Assembly (NCBI RefSeq): GCF_037975245.1
Contig: NC_092571.1
Location: 17,107,917 to 17,171,916 of the forward strand
Length of the DNA stretch: 64,000 nucleotides
Reading direction: 5' to 3'
Source of the DNA: Apostichopus japonicus
Lineage: Eukaryota > Echinodermata > Holothuroidea > Aspidochirotida > Stichopodidae
This document shows positions 22,020-34,641 of the stretch, piece by piece. Position numbers and translations under genes: made by a program. Under the pieces are notes generated by a model that searched no databases, was not told the origin of the DNA, and saw only the letters and a list, made by a program, of their open reading frames with translations. How positions within the stretch are numbered: the first letter of the stretch is position 1; the number at the start of each line of letters is the position of its first letter.

Positions 22020-25000
22020 TTAAACATCGTGGAATACGGCCCGTTTCCTCCCGCGGCCCGGCGCTTGCGGCCGGCCGAGGTGGTCATCTTCTTCTCGTTC
22101 GCGATACCTGAAAATGAAAACGTCACATTCTGTAAGCATTCAAGTTGCTCCTTGAGTGTGATTAATATTATATAAAAAATGTGGGCTGGGCAACGAAATG
22201 CTCAAAATCCAATGGATTCTTGAGTTTTTCTCACTGCTTAATTTTTTTTATTTTTTATTTAAATTTGATCCATTATAATTCTGATATTTTTTGAACTACA
22301 CCTGATTGGTTGGTCTTAATTGTCAGAATGTGATGTATCGACGGGACAAAAAGTCGTCTAAATAGAGAATATAGCAAGGAAGGCTGTTTGCATCAGATGA
22401 ATAAAATGTTTACTCACGATGGCCCCTGGTCAATTGCTAACGGTTGTCCCCTGTGTGTGTGTGAGTCTCTATGACGATGAAACCGTGATGTCTTCTGCTT
22501 GAATTCTTGGTTAAATCTCCCAGCATCAGCTGTTTCAAAGAAGGACAAGAAAGGCTCGTTATTTATCGTCAATCATGATTTTTGACAAAATTTCACATAC
22601 AGCAAAGAAAACATGACGTAATATACCAGGCAAAAATGGAATGGGCATCCTCTGTTAACGATTTGAAAATATCGCTCAATTTTTCAAAATATTTGCATTA
22701 CTTCAAACTTCATTGTGGGAATAGACCCATGGTCTGCAACTTATGGGTGGCGACCCAATGATTGGGTCGCGAAGGATTTTTCGATATTCGAAAATCGTGG
22801 GAATTGTCAACTTTAGCTTAGGCTTAACGGATCACTGACGAATTAAAAGGTGAACTAACAGCGCTCGACTGTGTCGAGCATCTGTTTGTACTACAAAGTT
22901 TTTAGACTGTGCACCAATATCAAGATTGTTTTGTCACATCTTCGAGCCAGGGTCAACGAACTCTTGGCAAGGAAAACCAAACGAACCATCCGCTGGGAGA
23001 GACGAACTTTCTTGTTCTTGCGGCCATCAGATTTCTTTACTCACTGATGATTTTGTATCAAACGATTTTCAAATTTCACAATTACTAACGCCTCATCCCA
23101 AAGCACATTGCATATGGAATACTAACAATTCCTACCACGCCTATTTGATGTTGTTTTTAAATTTTTTATACAACCGTCATGACATTTCTTGAGCGTTTTC
23201 TATATCATTTAAGAGTCACGAAAGATTGGATATTGCCCAAAAAAATTCGTCCCAACATAAATATGTCTTTGATGATGCAAGGTCAAATTGTCTCGATCTG
23301 CAGAAATTTTTACATTCGTAAGTTTACAAAAGGGAGTAAGGTCAGGTGTGCGAGTCACTTTTTTCCTCCGGAATGAAAAATGAAAAAAATAGCATCTTAC
23401 TTTCATCCAAGTTCACAAATTCTTGGTTTTCTTCAATTTGACCGGACTTCATATCTTTTTTTTTCTCAACTTTATGCTCTCTGTCTCCTGTAGTATAATG
23501 TATCATAGAAAAGTGATGATAAACATGTTGCATGGTTAAGAAAAAAAATTAACCCAGTCTACTGGCAAGGAATGCAAGTCCTTTTGCATAACAAAGCACT
23601 ACAGCCATGTCATAGGGATGAGCCTGGGGGTGTAAAAAAAATCACGGAACTTTGCAAAAATCGCGGTATAGGCTCCAGTTTGCGTATGCTATAGTGTGTT
23701 AGGATAATAGTTGTTGTCCCAGATGTAGAAAAGAAATCACGGATATTCCGGGAATCCGCGGAAAAATCTCATGTCTGGTCATGGGTCCTTATATTTAAAA
23801 CAGTTACTAGTGTGATCTGGGATATGAGTCAGCAATTTGCATACTATATATCAGGAAAATATCATTTGAAAAACATACAACATTTACGGATAAGGAATTG
23901 CAACACAAGCACTTTGGTTTATTCAAGAAAGACAAATATAAGCGAAAGATAAGCTGGTTCCAAATTGCCGCAGCGCACGTTTTTCGCGAGTATTAAGAAA
24001 AATACCCGATATCAGGAAATGGTTACATCTCGTGCGGATTCTCAAAATGTCCCACTGGTTACCATTTTGGTGAAATTTTCAAAATCATTCTTTAAACTTG
24101 GGGAAGGCACTCGATAATATCGCCGCACCTCACTACATAAAAGAAACTTATACGTCCATATGTTCCAACTCGTTGATAGAGGTCTTCCGAATAAATTGCT
24201 TTTTAAGTTTTTTCTCAGATACTCTTCCAATTAAGGCAGTTGTTCAAGTTGTACTGTTTAGTTTCACATCTTTGGAACAAACTTCCCCTTGACCTTCCTT
24301 GATGTCATTGTCTCAGTTAGGTCACGGTTTGTCTTCGGTGTCGCCTTTTTTAAGTTCTTTTAAAATTTTTGGTATCCTGTTTTTTCTCTTTGTATCCCGC
24401 ACTTGATTTTTTTTTTTGTAGATAGATGGCGTATTATAAATTCTGTATAATTATTATTGTTATTAAGCAGAAACTGCCATGAAATAACAGTTTTACTGAA
24501 AGAGATAAAATAATTGGTTTCGACTAGAAATAGAATGAAATCAATGACATTGCAAAGTTCTCAGAAGAGCTGTAATCGGTGTTACCCAGCGTCTTTGTTG
24601 TCACACAGACCAGAACGATCAACACTCACTTACCTTGAGATTTGGCCTTGCATAATCATATACCGTGACAGAATTGCAATTTTATCCAGCTTGGCAATGT
24701 ATGCACTTCTCCATTGAGTTCTAGTTGCCATGGATCACAGAACTGACATTTCCCACAGAAACTTATAAAGAATACCTGTACACAATATTCCACCATTGCG
24801 GGGAAAAGACAATTGAAACTGACTACAAATTACTCTATGTACTTCAAGTTAAACAAGAGATATATACTTTCATTGCATTTTGAAAGGAATTTGCAGTAAA
24901 TAAGTTGATCGAAGGTAGGGTGAGTTGGGATATTTATTTCAGTACTGCAATCCAATCAGTAGCTTATGTTGTGGTGGTCATCAGCTAGACGACTCTTTTC

Positions 25001-28000
25001 TCATAAATTCACTGGATTCTCTCTTACCGATTTTGTGGGAAATGGCCATTTTCTGCGTGCCCGTTCTGGAATCCCGAACTGTTTTTCTTTCTTCCTTGAT
25101 CTAGAAGAAGAGGGATCAAACAACTTGTTTGTTAGCTAGGAAGGGCTATACATTTATTAACATAGATAAGTGAGCAGGGAAACACCCTCCCCCCCCCACA
25201 CACACACATAAAATAAAAGATGGGGACTTGCTCCTTGCCTTCCTGCCCCTCTGAGGAACTGGTAAAATGTCACTGTTGCTTGGAAGTTTCTAACCCTGTA
25301 AGTTACAAATATCATCCAAAGTTGATAGCCACTTGTATAAGGATAGCTACACAAACTAACAATCCTAACTTTACAAGGAATTCATTAGGACACACACATA
25401 GAAACTACAACCAAGGGTGTCAAATTCAAATCCATGACAGGTGTCTCTTTCTTTAGACTAATTCCGTTTGGTGTCAGAGTACCTCAGTCAAATGACTTGT
25501 TCCTAGTTTGCAATATCATAAGCTGCTAACAGGGGTGCTTGAGACCCATGTAGAGCTCTAAGATAATGGACTACACCAATGTATCAGACCAATATACCTC
25601 TTCTCACCCCCTCCCTCCCTCTCTCCCTTCCTCCCTCAACCAACCAACCCTCCAAAGCACTGAAACCAGACACCTAGAGGAGAGTAACATACATACCCCG
25701 CCTGGTGCAGATTGTGTTGATGATGTAGCCTCATAGTATTGAGGTGCTCCACTGCCAGTGTTGGAAAAGGACATGACTGAAGATTGGCTGTAGCAATGAC
25801 TGTTAGGGTCATTAGCCAGTCTCTCCTAATTACAGGAAACAATTCAAAGAGAAATGGATTGAAAATATCACCTTTTCAAGCTAAAATATGACATGAGAGC
25901 AGAGTATATAGCTAGCAAACCCAGATCCGAGACAGAGAGTCTCACCTAGCTTTTTGCTCCCCCCCCCCTCTAATTCTGGTATGAGTAAAGTTTTCAAGAC
26001 AGGTTGGTAAATGTATCACAATGTACCTTGAACTATGACAGTAATGTATTTCCAGGTACATATGTTTGCATAAATATCAAGAAATGCATTAGACATGTAG
26101 TGATGTTCACACAAATACTTGTGTTTTATCATATTCAACAATCCTGGATTTATGCTCCTAGTTTTACTCCCTGGGAATTTGGAATTCTAGTCAATAGACC
26201 TGACCAGATTGAGTACTAGAATATTGTACTCATGCTGGTTCTCATACCGAGGGGAAATTCGACTTGTACTCATACTGATGCTGATTTAACTCATTTTACA
26301 GCTCTGCATTGTGTAAGAATTTCAGCAAGTTCTACACCCATCTGAATAAGTTTTACATCAGCAACTGATGTTTTAAAAAAATTCCACAAGTTCATGACAA
26401 GTTTAATATTAGATCTCGACAAAAGGCCGAAGACAGTCCTGGTCGATCCCAACAGTGTTACAAACGGTAGACATCTATAAATTACAACTTAGATAGCTCC
26501 CGCCCCCCCCCCCCCCCCGATGGTGTAAAATTATAAGACAATTCAATCTATAGTTTCTCATGTTCATATCTGCATAATACATATAACGCATTGTGAGCCC
26601 AGAGCCTAAATCAAATACTCAATAAATGCATACAGTTTCAACTGAGGGAGATTTCAAAATAAATCTGTAAATATTTAAACATTAACGCAAGCTTTCTGCT
26701 TCACAACCAAAGTGAACAATGTGTCAAGTTTTCAAATAGGAGTAGCAAAGATTAGTGGCTAGGCAGTGAAAGGTAAAAGCAAAGGGATGACAATTGTTTA
26801 TTCTGCAATTATCCCAGCTAAGATAGTCCTACTGTACTATATGCATACATTTACAGGTTACAATTTGCCTACAAATGCTTGAGGCTTATGTTTTTTTCCA
26901 TGTACTACAGAATTGTGAAATATATTGAGTCCTGTATAAATAAAAACTGCTACACAAACATGTGTAACAAACTCGGCCACTTTTGACATAGAATGTTGCA
27001 ATGCAATACCTGATCTAATTATTCCTCGAGAATCAGGTAAATTTTCCGAAGAAACCCTCCAATTGTGATGCGGCACAATTGGAGGGTTTAACTTATCGGC
27101 GATTACATTATGATTAGCGTCTGACCCATCACACTACTACGATAAAGTATTCCTGGACCACAGAACCGTAGTACCGGAATGGGTCGGACGATAACCATAA
27201 TGTAATTGCACTTACAAAGTTCTGTTCCATGTTTCTGAACACACTGTCCATCATACCGAATCCGCCAAATGGTGACATTGCCTGCCAGAGAAGAGATGCA
27301 CAGTAGGAGAGAAACATTTGAGTTAGTAAAAAAAAAACAAATAAATCAGAAGGGTCTTGGTGCCCACTTGAGGTAAAGCTCAACGGTCGTTGAACGGTTC
27401 ACGTACATTTTTCATCCTTTCCCTCTCGGTTACGGTTCTAGAACCGAACCTCTAAGTCAGTATATTGTTGTTGACACACGATACAACAAATTTTTCTTCT
27501 TTCAAACTTTCAAAGAAAATTTCACTTAGAATGTATGCCAAGAGGACTGATTTACATGGTCTGTTAACGGAGTAAGGTGAATACTAGTTTTGCTTTGGGA
27601 TTTTTAATAAATAAATCAAACATAACTGGAAGTCTATGTACAGTAACTTTAAATGTAACCAAGCTTTGTGCACTGTGTTTAATAGACATGTGAACAGCAC
27701 AACTGCACAGTATAAGCGGTGTCTAAATATTTATTTTATTCCCTTTTTTAAACCAAATTTTGATCTAGATACAACCTCAAGATGGTGAAAACCGAGTGTG
27801 GAAGAAGGAACATCTAATCTGTTATCCCTACTGCTCGAGCATATTGACTTATGACCGCCTCAGGCATAATCTATCTCATTCTGGCAAAATCTGATCCAAC
27901 CATTGATGAAATCACATTGTTAGAAGATAGAACTAACCCACTGAGTAACATCAGTGAGATGATCAGGGCAATGTTTTGTTAACATTGACGACAATCTAAC

Positions 28001-31000
28001 TAATAATTACGACCTAGCTAACATACATCTTACAACTGTTTCTTATTAACACGATGTTACTTTTGGTCAACTGCCATTTTAATTTGTCAAATAGTCTAAG
28101 TTTGATGATCATGATAACATTGCAAAATTTGGCAGGCTAAGGCAAAAAGCTGTATTTTTTTTTAAATGATCTACAACATGCTACAACATTAAAAAAAAAA
28201 AGAACAAAAAAAAAAAAGGGATGGAAATTTCAGGTGAAACTTGTTGTGTAGATTAAAGATTAATCTCCCATATTAAAATTTCTGATTTAACTATTCTATA
28301 TCTAAACTTGGTCAAGTAATTGCACTGTCTGTCTACATGAGCCCTGAAAGTAGTTTTCATAAGCATATTGAACTGGATTAATATGAAAATGAGAACGGCT
28401 TCATATTAAGCAAACATGAACATAAAAACCATTTCTGTGGTTAACAGAAACAAAGCAGAAAATTTCAGGTGAAACTTGTTGCAGATTAGAAATTAATCTT
28501 CAATATTAAGGATTACCATGATTTACCATCATTTCTATTTCTAAACTATCTAAAGTATTGCACTGTCTACAAGAGCCCTGAAAGTACAGTTTTCATAAGC
28601 ATAGTGGACTGGATTAAAATGAAAATGGCTTCATATTAAGTAAACATACATGTACAAAATACTATTCTGTTGTTCACAAAAACAAAGCAGAAAATTTCAG
28701 GTGAAACTTGTTGCAGATTAGAAATTAATCTTCAATATTAAGGATTACCATGATTTACCATCATTTCTATTTCTAAACTATCTAAAGTATTGCACTGTCT
28801 ACAAGAGCCCTGAAAGTACAGTTTTCATAGGCATAGTGGACTGGATTAAAATGAAAATGGCTTCATATTAAGTAATCATACATGTACAAAATACTATTCT
28901 GTTCACAAAAACAAAGCAGAAAATTTCAGGTGAAACTTGTTGTGGAGTAAAAATTTCCACGATTTAACTTTTCTACTGCTAAACTGTCTACATGAGCCCT
29001 GGATAAACATGAAAATAAATGTGGCTCTATATTAAGAAAACGCTTACGAATAAATCGTTTTGTGGTTCTTGTCTTGGCTGTCTGTGTCTTCTTCTATCTC
29101 TCTCTTCAAGTTGGTAACCATGGGGACCAGCACTGCCATCACTGATGGCCATAAATGGACTTTGGTGAGTGAGAGGACTCCCAAAGAAACTTCCCATCAT
29201 TCTCCTGTGATTTTCATGGAAATCTCTGTCCACCAAAAACAAAGAGAAATAATATTTCAAATCATCCTATGTCTTACAGGCTTGATTTACTGCAATGACT
29301 AAATTACACAATGATACAGACTGAAAAGTGACGACCGTATTTTGACACCCCCCCCCTTCCAGGCTCAACCCCCAAAGGAATGGTGGCTAAGGTTTTTCCT
29401 GTTCATGACACATTTTATAAACTGTTGCAAACACTCAGAACTATCACAATATAGTATTATCTATTATCTGACCTCAATTTTAGAACAGTTTAGTACTTTG
29501 CAGTGGAGATTATGTAATTGTACCTCATTTGCTAAAAGTTCTCTGAGTTGCTTAGAGCACTGGAGATTTTATTAGATTCATGGACTCAACAAAATTGTCT
29601 GAAAAAGTTTAATTAATTCAACATAATTTATGTGATATATCTTAACTAGGTTTTAGTGCTGTGCCGTTTACACGTTTAAACGTGTAAACGAACGAAACAT
29701 CGTTTAAACGTTTAATAAACGTTTAAACGAAACTATGAAATCAACTGAAAATTAAATTATTGGCAAAAATCGCGTATCAATTCCCGTGTTTATTTTGTCT
29801 ACTACGCGAAATAACAACACAACTTACGATCAGTCTAATCATAAACCGCGAACGTAATCCTACTTTTGCCCCCCCCCCCGATGTATCCGGCGATATGAAT
29901 GGCTTAAACTTGAACGCTGTTATCCTTTTGTGAAAACTTCCTGATTCGCGGCACAAGTGTACTTTATATCGAGCCGACAGCGGCGGCGCAGATAATCCAG
30001 TCAATGCATGTTCAATCGAAATGATTACAATCCCTGTCCATCACGTTGAACTCTCCGACCAGACAATACCGGGTCGAATACTCGACTTGGTAAAAAAAAA
30101 AACTCTGAAAATCAGTAGAGAAATTACCAATTGTGTACGAAAAGTAAGTTCGGTCCTTTCAATTTTTACGAAAGATCCAGCAAAACACTTTCGAAAAATT
30201 TACGCGAAACTGGCATATCGTGCTAAATGCAACTAATGTCATGTAAACAAGGCTCTAGTACACCCATTTATGAATAAACCGTAAGACCACAACTGGTGTT
30301 AAGCTGGGGGAAAAGAAAGTATTTTCTAGAATTCCAAAAATACGTACAAAATAATGTCCTACCATAGTTAAGTGCATAGCAAATAGCCTAACCACCTCGT
30401 CTGTTACGGATCTCACGTAACTACAAAAACACAACTAATTGTATTTTGCGAACTTGACGTTTTCTACAAGAACATGGAAATTAATGTTTAGCATTAGTTA
30501 ATCATGCCGTGTGGCCTAAAACATATTTTATTACAAGGTTTACTTTCATAAAGATGGCCATAGCTTGATATCTTGTGCTGCGTGTATGAACTGTGCCTCG
30601 TGTATCATGGGGAATACTCCATGAAACGTTTCTTGGAAACGTGCCAAAAATGTTAACAAGCAGGTGTTAGACAGGGGATGAGCGCGCAGTTTGTACCTGG
30701 GAAAATTCTGAGCACATGTACAGTATCCTACCGCAGTATTTAAGTTGGGTTAAACCGTACTGCAGTTGTAAACTGATGTACGTTTAGTGCGCGCTATTCA
30801 TTGTTAGGCAGTCTAGAAACGGGGCTTTGCCGAACGTTTTTTGTTTCATAATATCGGAGGTTCTGTAAGTTAAACTTTTTAAAGATTGTAAGACAGATTA
30901 AATCTCTTTTCATTTTATAACATAATATAGCTACTCTAACTTGTCATTTAAAATTTTTCATCAGCTTCGTGACAATTTAAATTAAAAAAGTTGTCAGTAT

Positions 31001-32651
31001 TTTGCATCCTCAACTGCGAATTTTTTTATCGCCACACACGCAAAAAATTTCCTTTTCCTTTTCCGGGGTCTTCGCCCCACCAGGGCCCTAGGGCGGTCCC
31101 ATGGACCCCACGCCTTTATGCTAGCACGCTAAGCGTGCTCGGCGTTTTCTCGCGATTTCGCGAACGTTTAAACGTTTAAACGAACGAAAAATCGGCCGTT
31201 TAAACGTTTAGGTCTTTAAACGAAAACTCACAGCCCTACTAGGTTTACATAGTCATGTGTAAACACCACACAAGATACTATCTATGCTCAAACCTTAGAC
31301 TGAAATCAACATATTCGAGAGAGATAGAGATACAGTGAGATACTGTTAACATGGATACTGTACAATTTTCAAATTGGTTGAATTAAACTTGATGCACCAC
31401 TGCTTCCTTTACTTACAAAAAATGATTTGTGCCTTAGGCATAACGATTGCACCAAAATGTCCGAAATCAAAAGTAAAATAGACGTAAATAAGTCATTTTG
31501 CAAGGATTTTTTACTATTTACATTCTTGTAGTAGAACTTCCTTAATTCCTTAATTCACTGAAAAACATATAGCCTATACCTTTTTCATACCAAATATAAT
31601 TAAACGATATAGTCCTTAATGATTTATTTAGCGCCTGTAATTCAACTTGCATGCCGATAACTTAGCCAAATTATAACTTAAAATTAATATATATTCACAA
31701 CTGTGAATGAATGTGATAGACGGGAACGTTTTGACTTACGGGGACGTTTTGACCAACTGGGACGTTTTGACCAAAAGCGGGGACGTTTTGGAAAAGGGAC
31801 GTTTTGACTGGTAAGCGGCTAGTAGCATTATCTTTATTGTTAGGAGGCAAGGATGACAATATATTTTCAAATTTAATGAGATGCTAAAAGAAAGTTTATT
31901 AAGAAAGTTGTTATTGTTCGGCCTAGTCCATTAGTGGTCACCACTTCACTGTTGTTGAACGTACCATTACTCAGTATGTGCGTACGAAGCTATGTATTCT
32001 ACTTTTGTACCAAATCACCAAGGATTGACATATTTAGAGTGCGTTGCCAGTAAGAAATAACACAAACACAACAAGAAACATCCTTTTAGTATTTTTAGTG
32101 TAAGAAAATGTTATTTCGTACAAAAAACAGTACAAAATTAATCATTTTGTTATCTAGTCTGTACGAACCCATGATTACAACAAAAGATTGCTGGAACATT
32201 GAGTTATGCCGTGTGTTCTCTTTTTGTACGAATTCAATAGAAACTACATATTTAGTGTGCGTTCGTACGAACTACCACAAATAAACATGCTTTGTGTTGT
32301 CTAAATGTAAGATATACATTAAGTTCGTACGTAGGCCTAACAGTACAAAATAAACCGACATACTTCACTAACTAGTTTGTAATGGTACGTTAATTGGCAA
32401 TGAAGTGGCGACCACTTGGTCCAACTAACGTTACAACGCGGTCGAAATTTCTTGCAACGAAGTTCGCATTACGAAATAATCGTGAGTGGTTTGTATATTC
32501 CCCTTGCCTAACGTAATTGTACTGCATTTATGCTAGCCTAGCCTTTACGTTAGTCATCTATGCAACAGAAACAAGGATCCAACTGCCCAAAATCATTCTT
32601 TTACCTGAAAAATGGATCATCGTTGAACCCTCTGAAAGGACTACCAAACAT
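22020..32651 (-). CDS. MLF: Myeloid leukemia factor (MLF) family protein, complete
   Basis: Eight minus-strand exons: 32605-32651 (ATG), 29048-29225, 27216-27281, 25697-25825, 25028-25100, 23401-23487, 22418-22529, 22020-22107 (TAA). They total 780 nt, giving 259 residues, and every junction has GT/AG and the right phase. The N-terminus is MFGSPFRGFNDDPFF, then DFHENHRRMMGSFFG, FGMMDSVFRNMEQNF, SQSSVMSFSNTGSGAP, APGGIKEERKTVRDSRTGTQKM and EENQEFVNLDE, the ordered landmarks of MLF1/MLF2. Family members are small adaptors that shuttle between nucleus and cytoplasm and bind 14-3-3 proteins, chaperones and transcription factors. Length and exon order fit the family. The C-terminus (GRGRKRAVFHDV) is basic. 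Intron 1 hosts a 1.6-kb hAT-like element. The family assignment is firm; which vertebrate paralogue is closest cannot be told here. Confidence 0.92.
22725..22795. mobile_element. Fragment resembling a hAT terminal region
   Basis: GTCTGCAACTTATGGGTGG followed by CGACCCAATGATTGGGTCGC resembles the common hAT/BED-type terminal sequence with its internal hairpin. The other end was not found, so this is a fragment or a chance resemblance. Confidence 0.3.
27052..27206. repeat. Two adjacent perfect/near-perfect hairpins beside an MLF donor
   Basis: Hairpin 1 has a 16-bp perfect stem (27052-27067 with 27074-27089; AAACCCTCCAATTGTG) and a 6-nt loop. Hairpin 2 has arms 27101-27129 and 27179-27206 (26 of 29 or so) with an inner CTACG/CGTAG pairing. 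The second ends 9 bp from the donor of the MLF exon 27216-27281, so it would fold in the intron immediately after that 5' splice site. Confidence 0.75.
28228..28984. repeat. ~230-bp tandem repeat, 3 full copies and a part
   Basis: AATTTCAGGTGAAACTTGTT recurs near 28226, 28461, 28693 and 28921. Each is followed by a shared body (TTAATCT..AATATTAA, GCACTGTCTAC, GAGCCCTGAAAGTA). It lies in MLF intron 2, just downstream (in transcript sense) of the exon at 29048-29225. Confidence 0.85.
29654..31238. mobile_element. 1.6-kb hAT-like non-autonomous element in MLF intron 1
   Basis: Ends are TAGTGCTGTG and TAGGGCTGTG (inward), bordered by a perfect 8-bp duplication CTAGGTTT at 29646-29653 and 31239-31246. 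Subterminal regions carry clusters of CGTTTAAACG palindromes (29678-29731 and 31165-31200). No transposase frame is present, only short open frames. Confidence 0.85.
31718..31812. repeat. Short tandem GGGACGTTTTGACC repeat
   Basis: Five imperfect copies of GGGACGTTTTGACC spaced 15-21 bp apart within 95 bp, in MLF intron 1. No function recognised. Confidence 0.8.
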
Positions 32652-33654
32652 TTTTATTTCAGTGTTTAACACAAGATTAAGAAAAGTCAAAACGGAACTT
32701 AACACCACACAGCCTGCAGTTCACAGAAAATCACGTCTGGCAAATACGCCACAGAGTTTGATAGTGAGAAGAAAGGGCAGCGCAGTGCTAATTTAATGTG
32801 GGTATACGCGGAACTCCATACGTAACATACGTTGCGAAGTAACGTAGTCCCAATCCTGATAGTCATACGGCTCAGATGCCGATATTTCAGAGCGCCCTCC
32901 ACTTTTCAGCGCATTCAGTTGATAGATTTACATCATGTGCTGCCATGATTGCGTCCTGTTGCAACATGTGGGACTGTATTCGTGGTGCATCAAAGCGTTA
33001 TTTTTATGTTGAACATGACAAACACCAATATACCATCTTATTTTAACATCTAGAAATACGCGGTGGTGATGCGTGGGGCGGTTGTTAAAAAATTCATGTA
33101 GTAGTTGCAGATAACACGAAAAGGTGGTTGCGAAGTGGTTTGACAACTACACTGTAGGGTTGGGAGAAAGGGGGGGGGTGGGGTGTGTCCATACCCTATC
33201 CTTACTGTCCTATATTTGAACACACAATGCCAAAATATAAAACAAGATAAGTACGCAATATATCCAGTTTATTATACGTTTCTTTCGAAGAAAGTTTTTC
33301 ATAAAAGACTAGATATTTTGCTTTGAGTAACCTTGCAAAACCAAACCTGAATTTTATGCTCAAGATCTGTATGAACTTAGGACCTTAATATTAATATTTG
33401 CTCATACATTACAAGCATTTACAGTAGCAAGGAAGTATTCAAATTTTTGCAAAAAGAAATTCTCAGAATCCCATTTTCTGTTGATCTACTTTGTAGGTAC
33501 CTCTCTTATGGCATTATTTGTCAGCTACAAATGGTGCCTCTTTCTGGTCCAATAGCAAAGCTTTGTTATTAACTTATTACAGTGTATCTGGATCGAGTCC
33601 ACATTGCTCTTTCCTGGATAAAATCCCAGAGGTATTGTTTACTGCTTCATGCTG

Positions 33655-33856
33655 CAGTGGCGGATCCAGGAAGCGGCCCGGGAGACAAGTTCCAGTAGAT
33701 ACTAAAGTTTCAGAATAAAGTAGGCATGCCTGTAGGCTGAATCGTTTCACCATATTCATTTTCTCTGGAGACAATTATATTTGCAGCATAGTTTTCAGTG
33801 CCAAAAGGAAAAGGTCCAGGATGGGGGGCCCGGAGGGCCTCCCTGGACCTGCCCTG
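33655..33856. mobile_element. Possible 202-bp hAT-like element
   Basis: Starts CAGTGGCGGATCCAGG and ends, reversed, CAGGGCAGGTCCAGGG. Flanking TCATGCTG (33647-33654) and TAATGCTA (33857-33864) agree at 6 of 8. The interior is GC-rich near the right end, unlike its surroundings. Confidence 0.45.
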
Positions 33857-34641
33857 TAATGCTATCATATAATATGAGTACACTGCACATTTGATCCATT
33901 AAGAAGACTTGTTTTTAGCTGTACACCAATGATTATGTCCACCTACGAGATCTGCTTTTCGAATCCAGTACAAATGTGAACGGGCACAAGAAAAGTTGCC
34001 GTAACCTCTGACCCAGCCATGAGATAGGACAACTTCACAGAGGGCCAAACACCATTATGCATTGCATATTCATCATCACCAAAATCTTCATAAGCATCCC
34101 TTTGAGGAGTGGATGACACAAAAGTCAAATACGATATGAACTTCACAGGTCACAAGAACCACTTCTAAAATCCTTATCTGCAACACGATTTACATGGTCG
34201 TGCTTAGGCTAACACTGAAGGAAAATGATTTTGTTCAACCTGTTAAAGTATAAATAGGGAGAAGACATGGATATTCCTATCATCGTGGCTATTCCTAGAA
34301 TTACTGAAAGCATTGATTGTGACCTGCTGTACTGCTTTAACTCTGGAGAACTTTCCCTTGGGTACTTCGCCTCTGCCACCGTACAATACATTTTTGATGC
34401 AGACCCCCAAATACAAATTTGTGTGCCACAGAAGATGATAGAGAAGTATTTGTCAAAACATCGTTAACTTTCTGAGAATTTCCTTCCTACATGACAAAAA
34501 ATTTGCATGACCTCCTAGTTCGAGAACGCAAACAGCAAAGCGTTACTCTGAATGATGTAACACCCGATTCTCCATCAGACGGGAAGATATCGAAAATATA
34601 ATCCAATGAAAACACTCATCCCAAAAGGAAATACAACCTAA

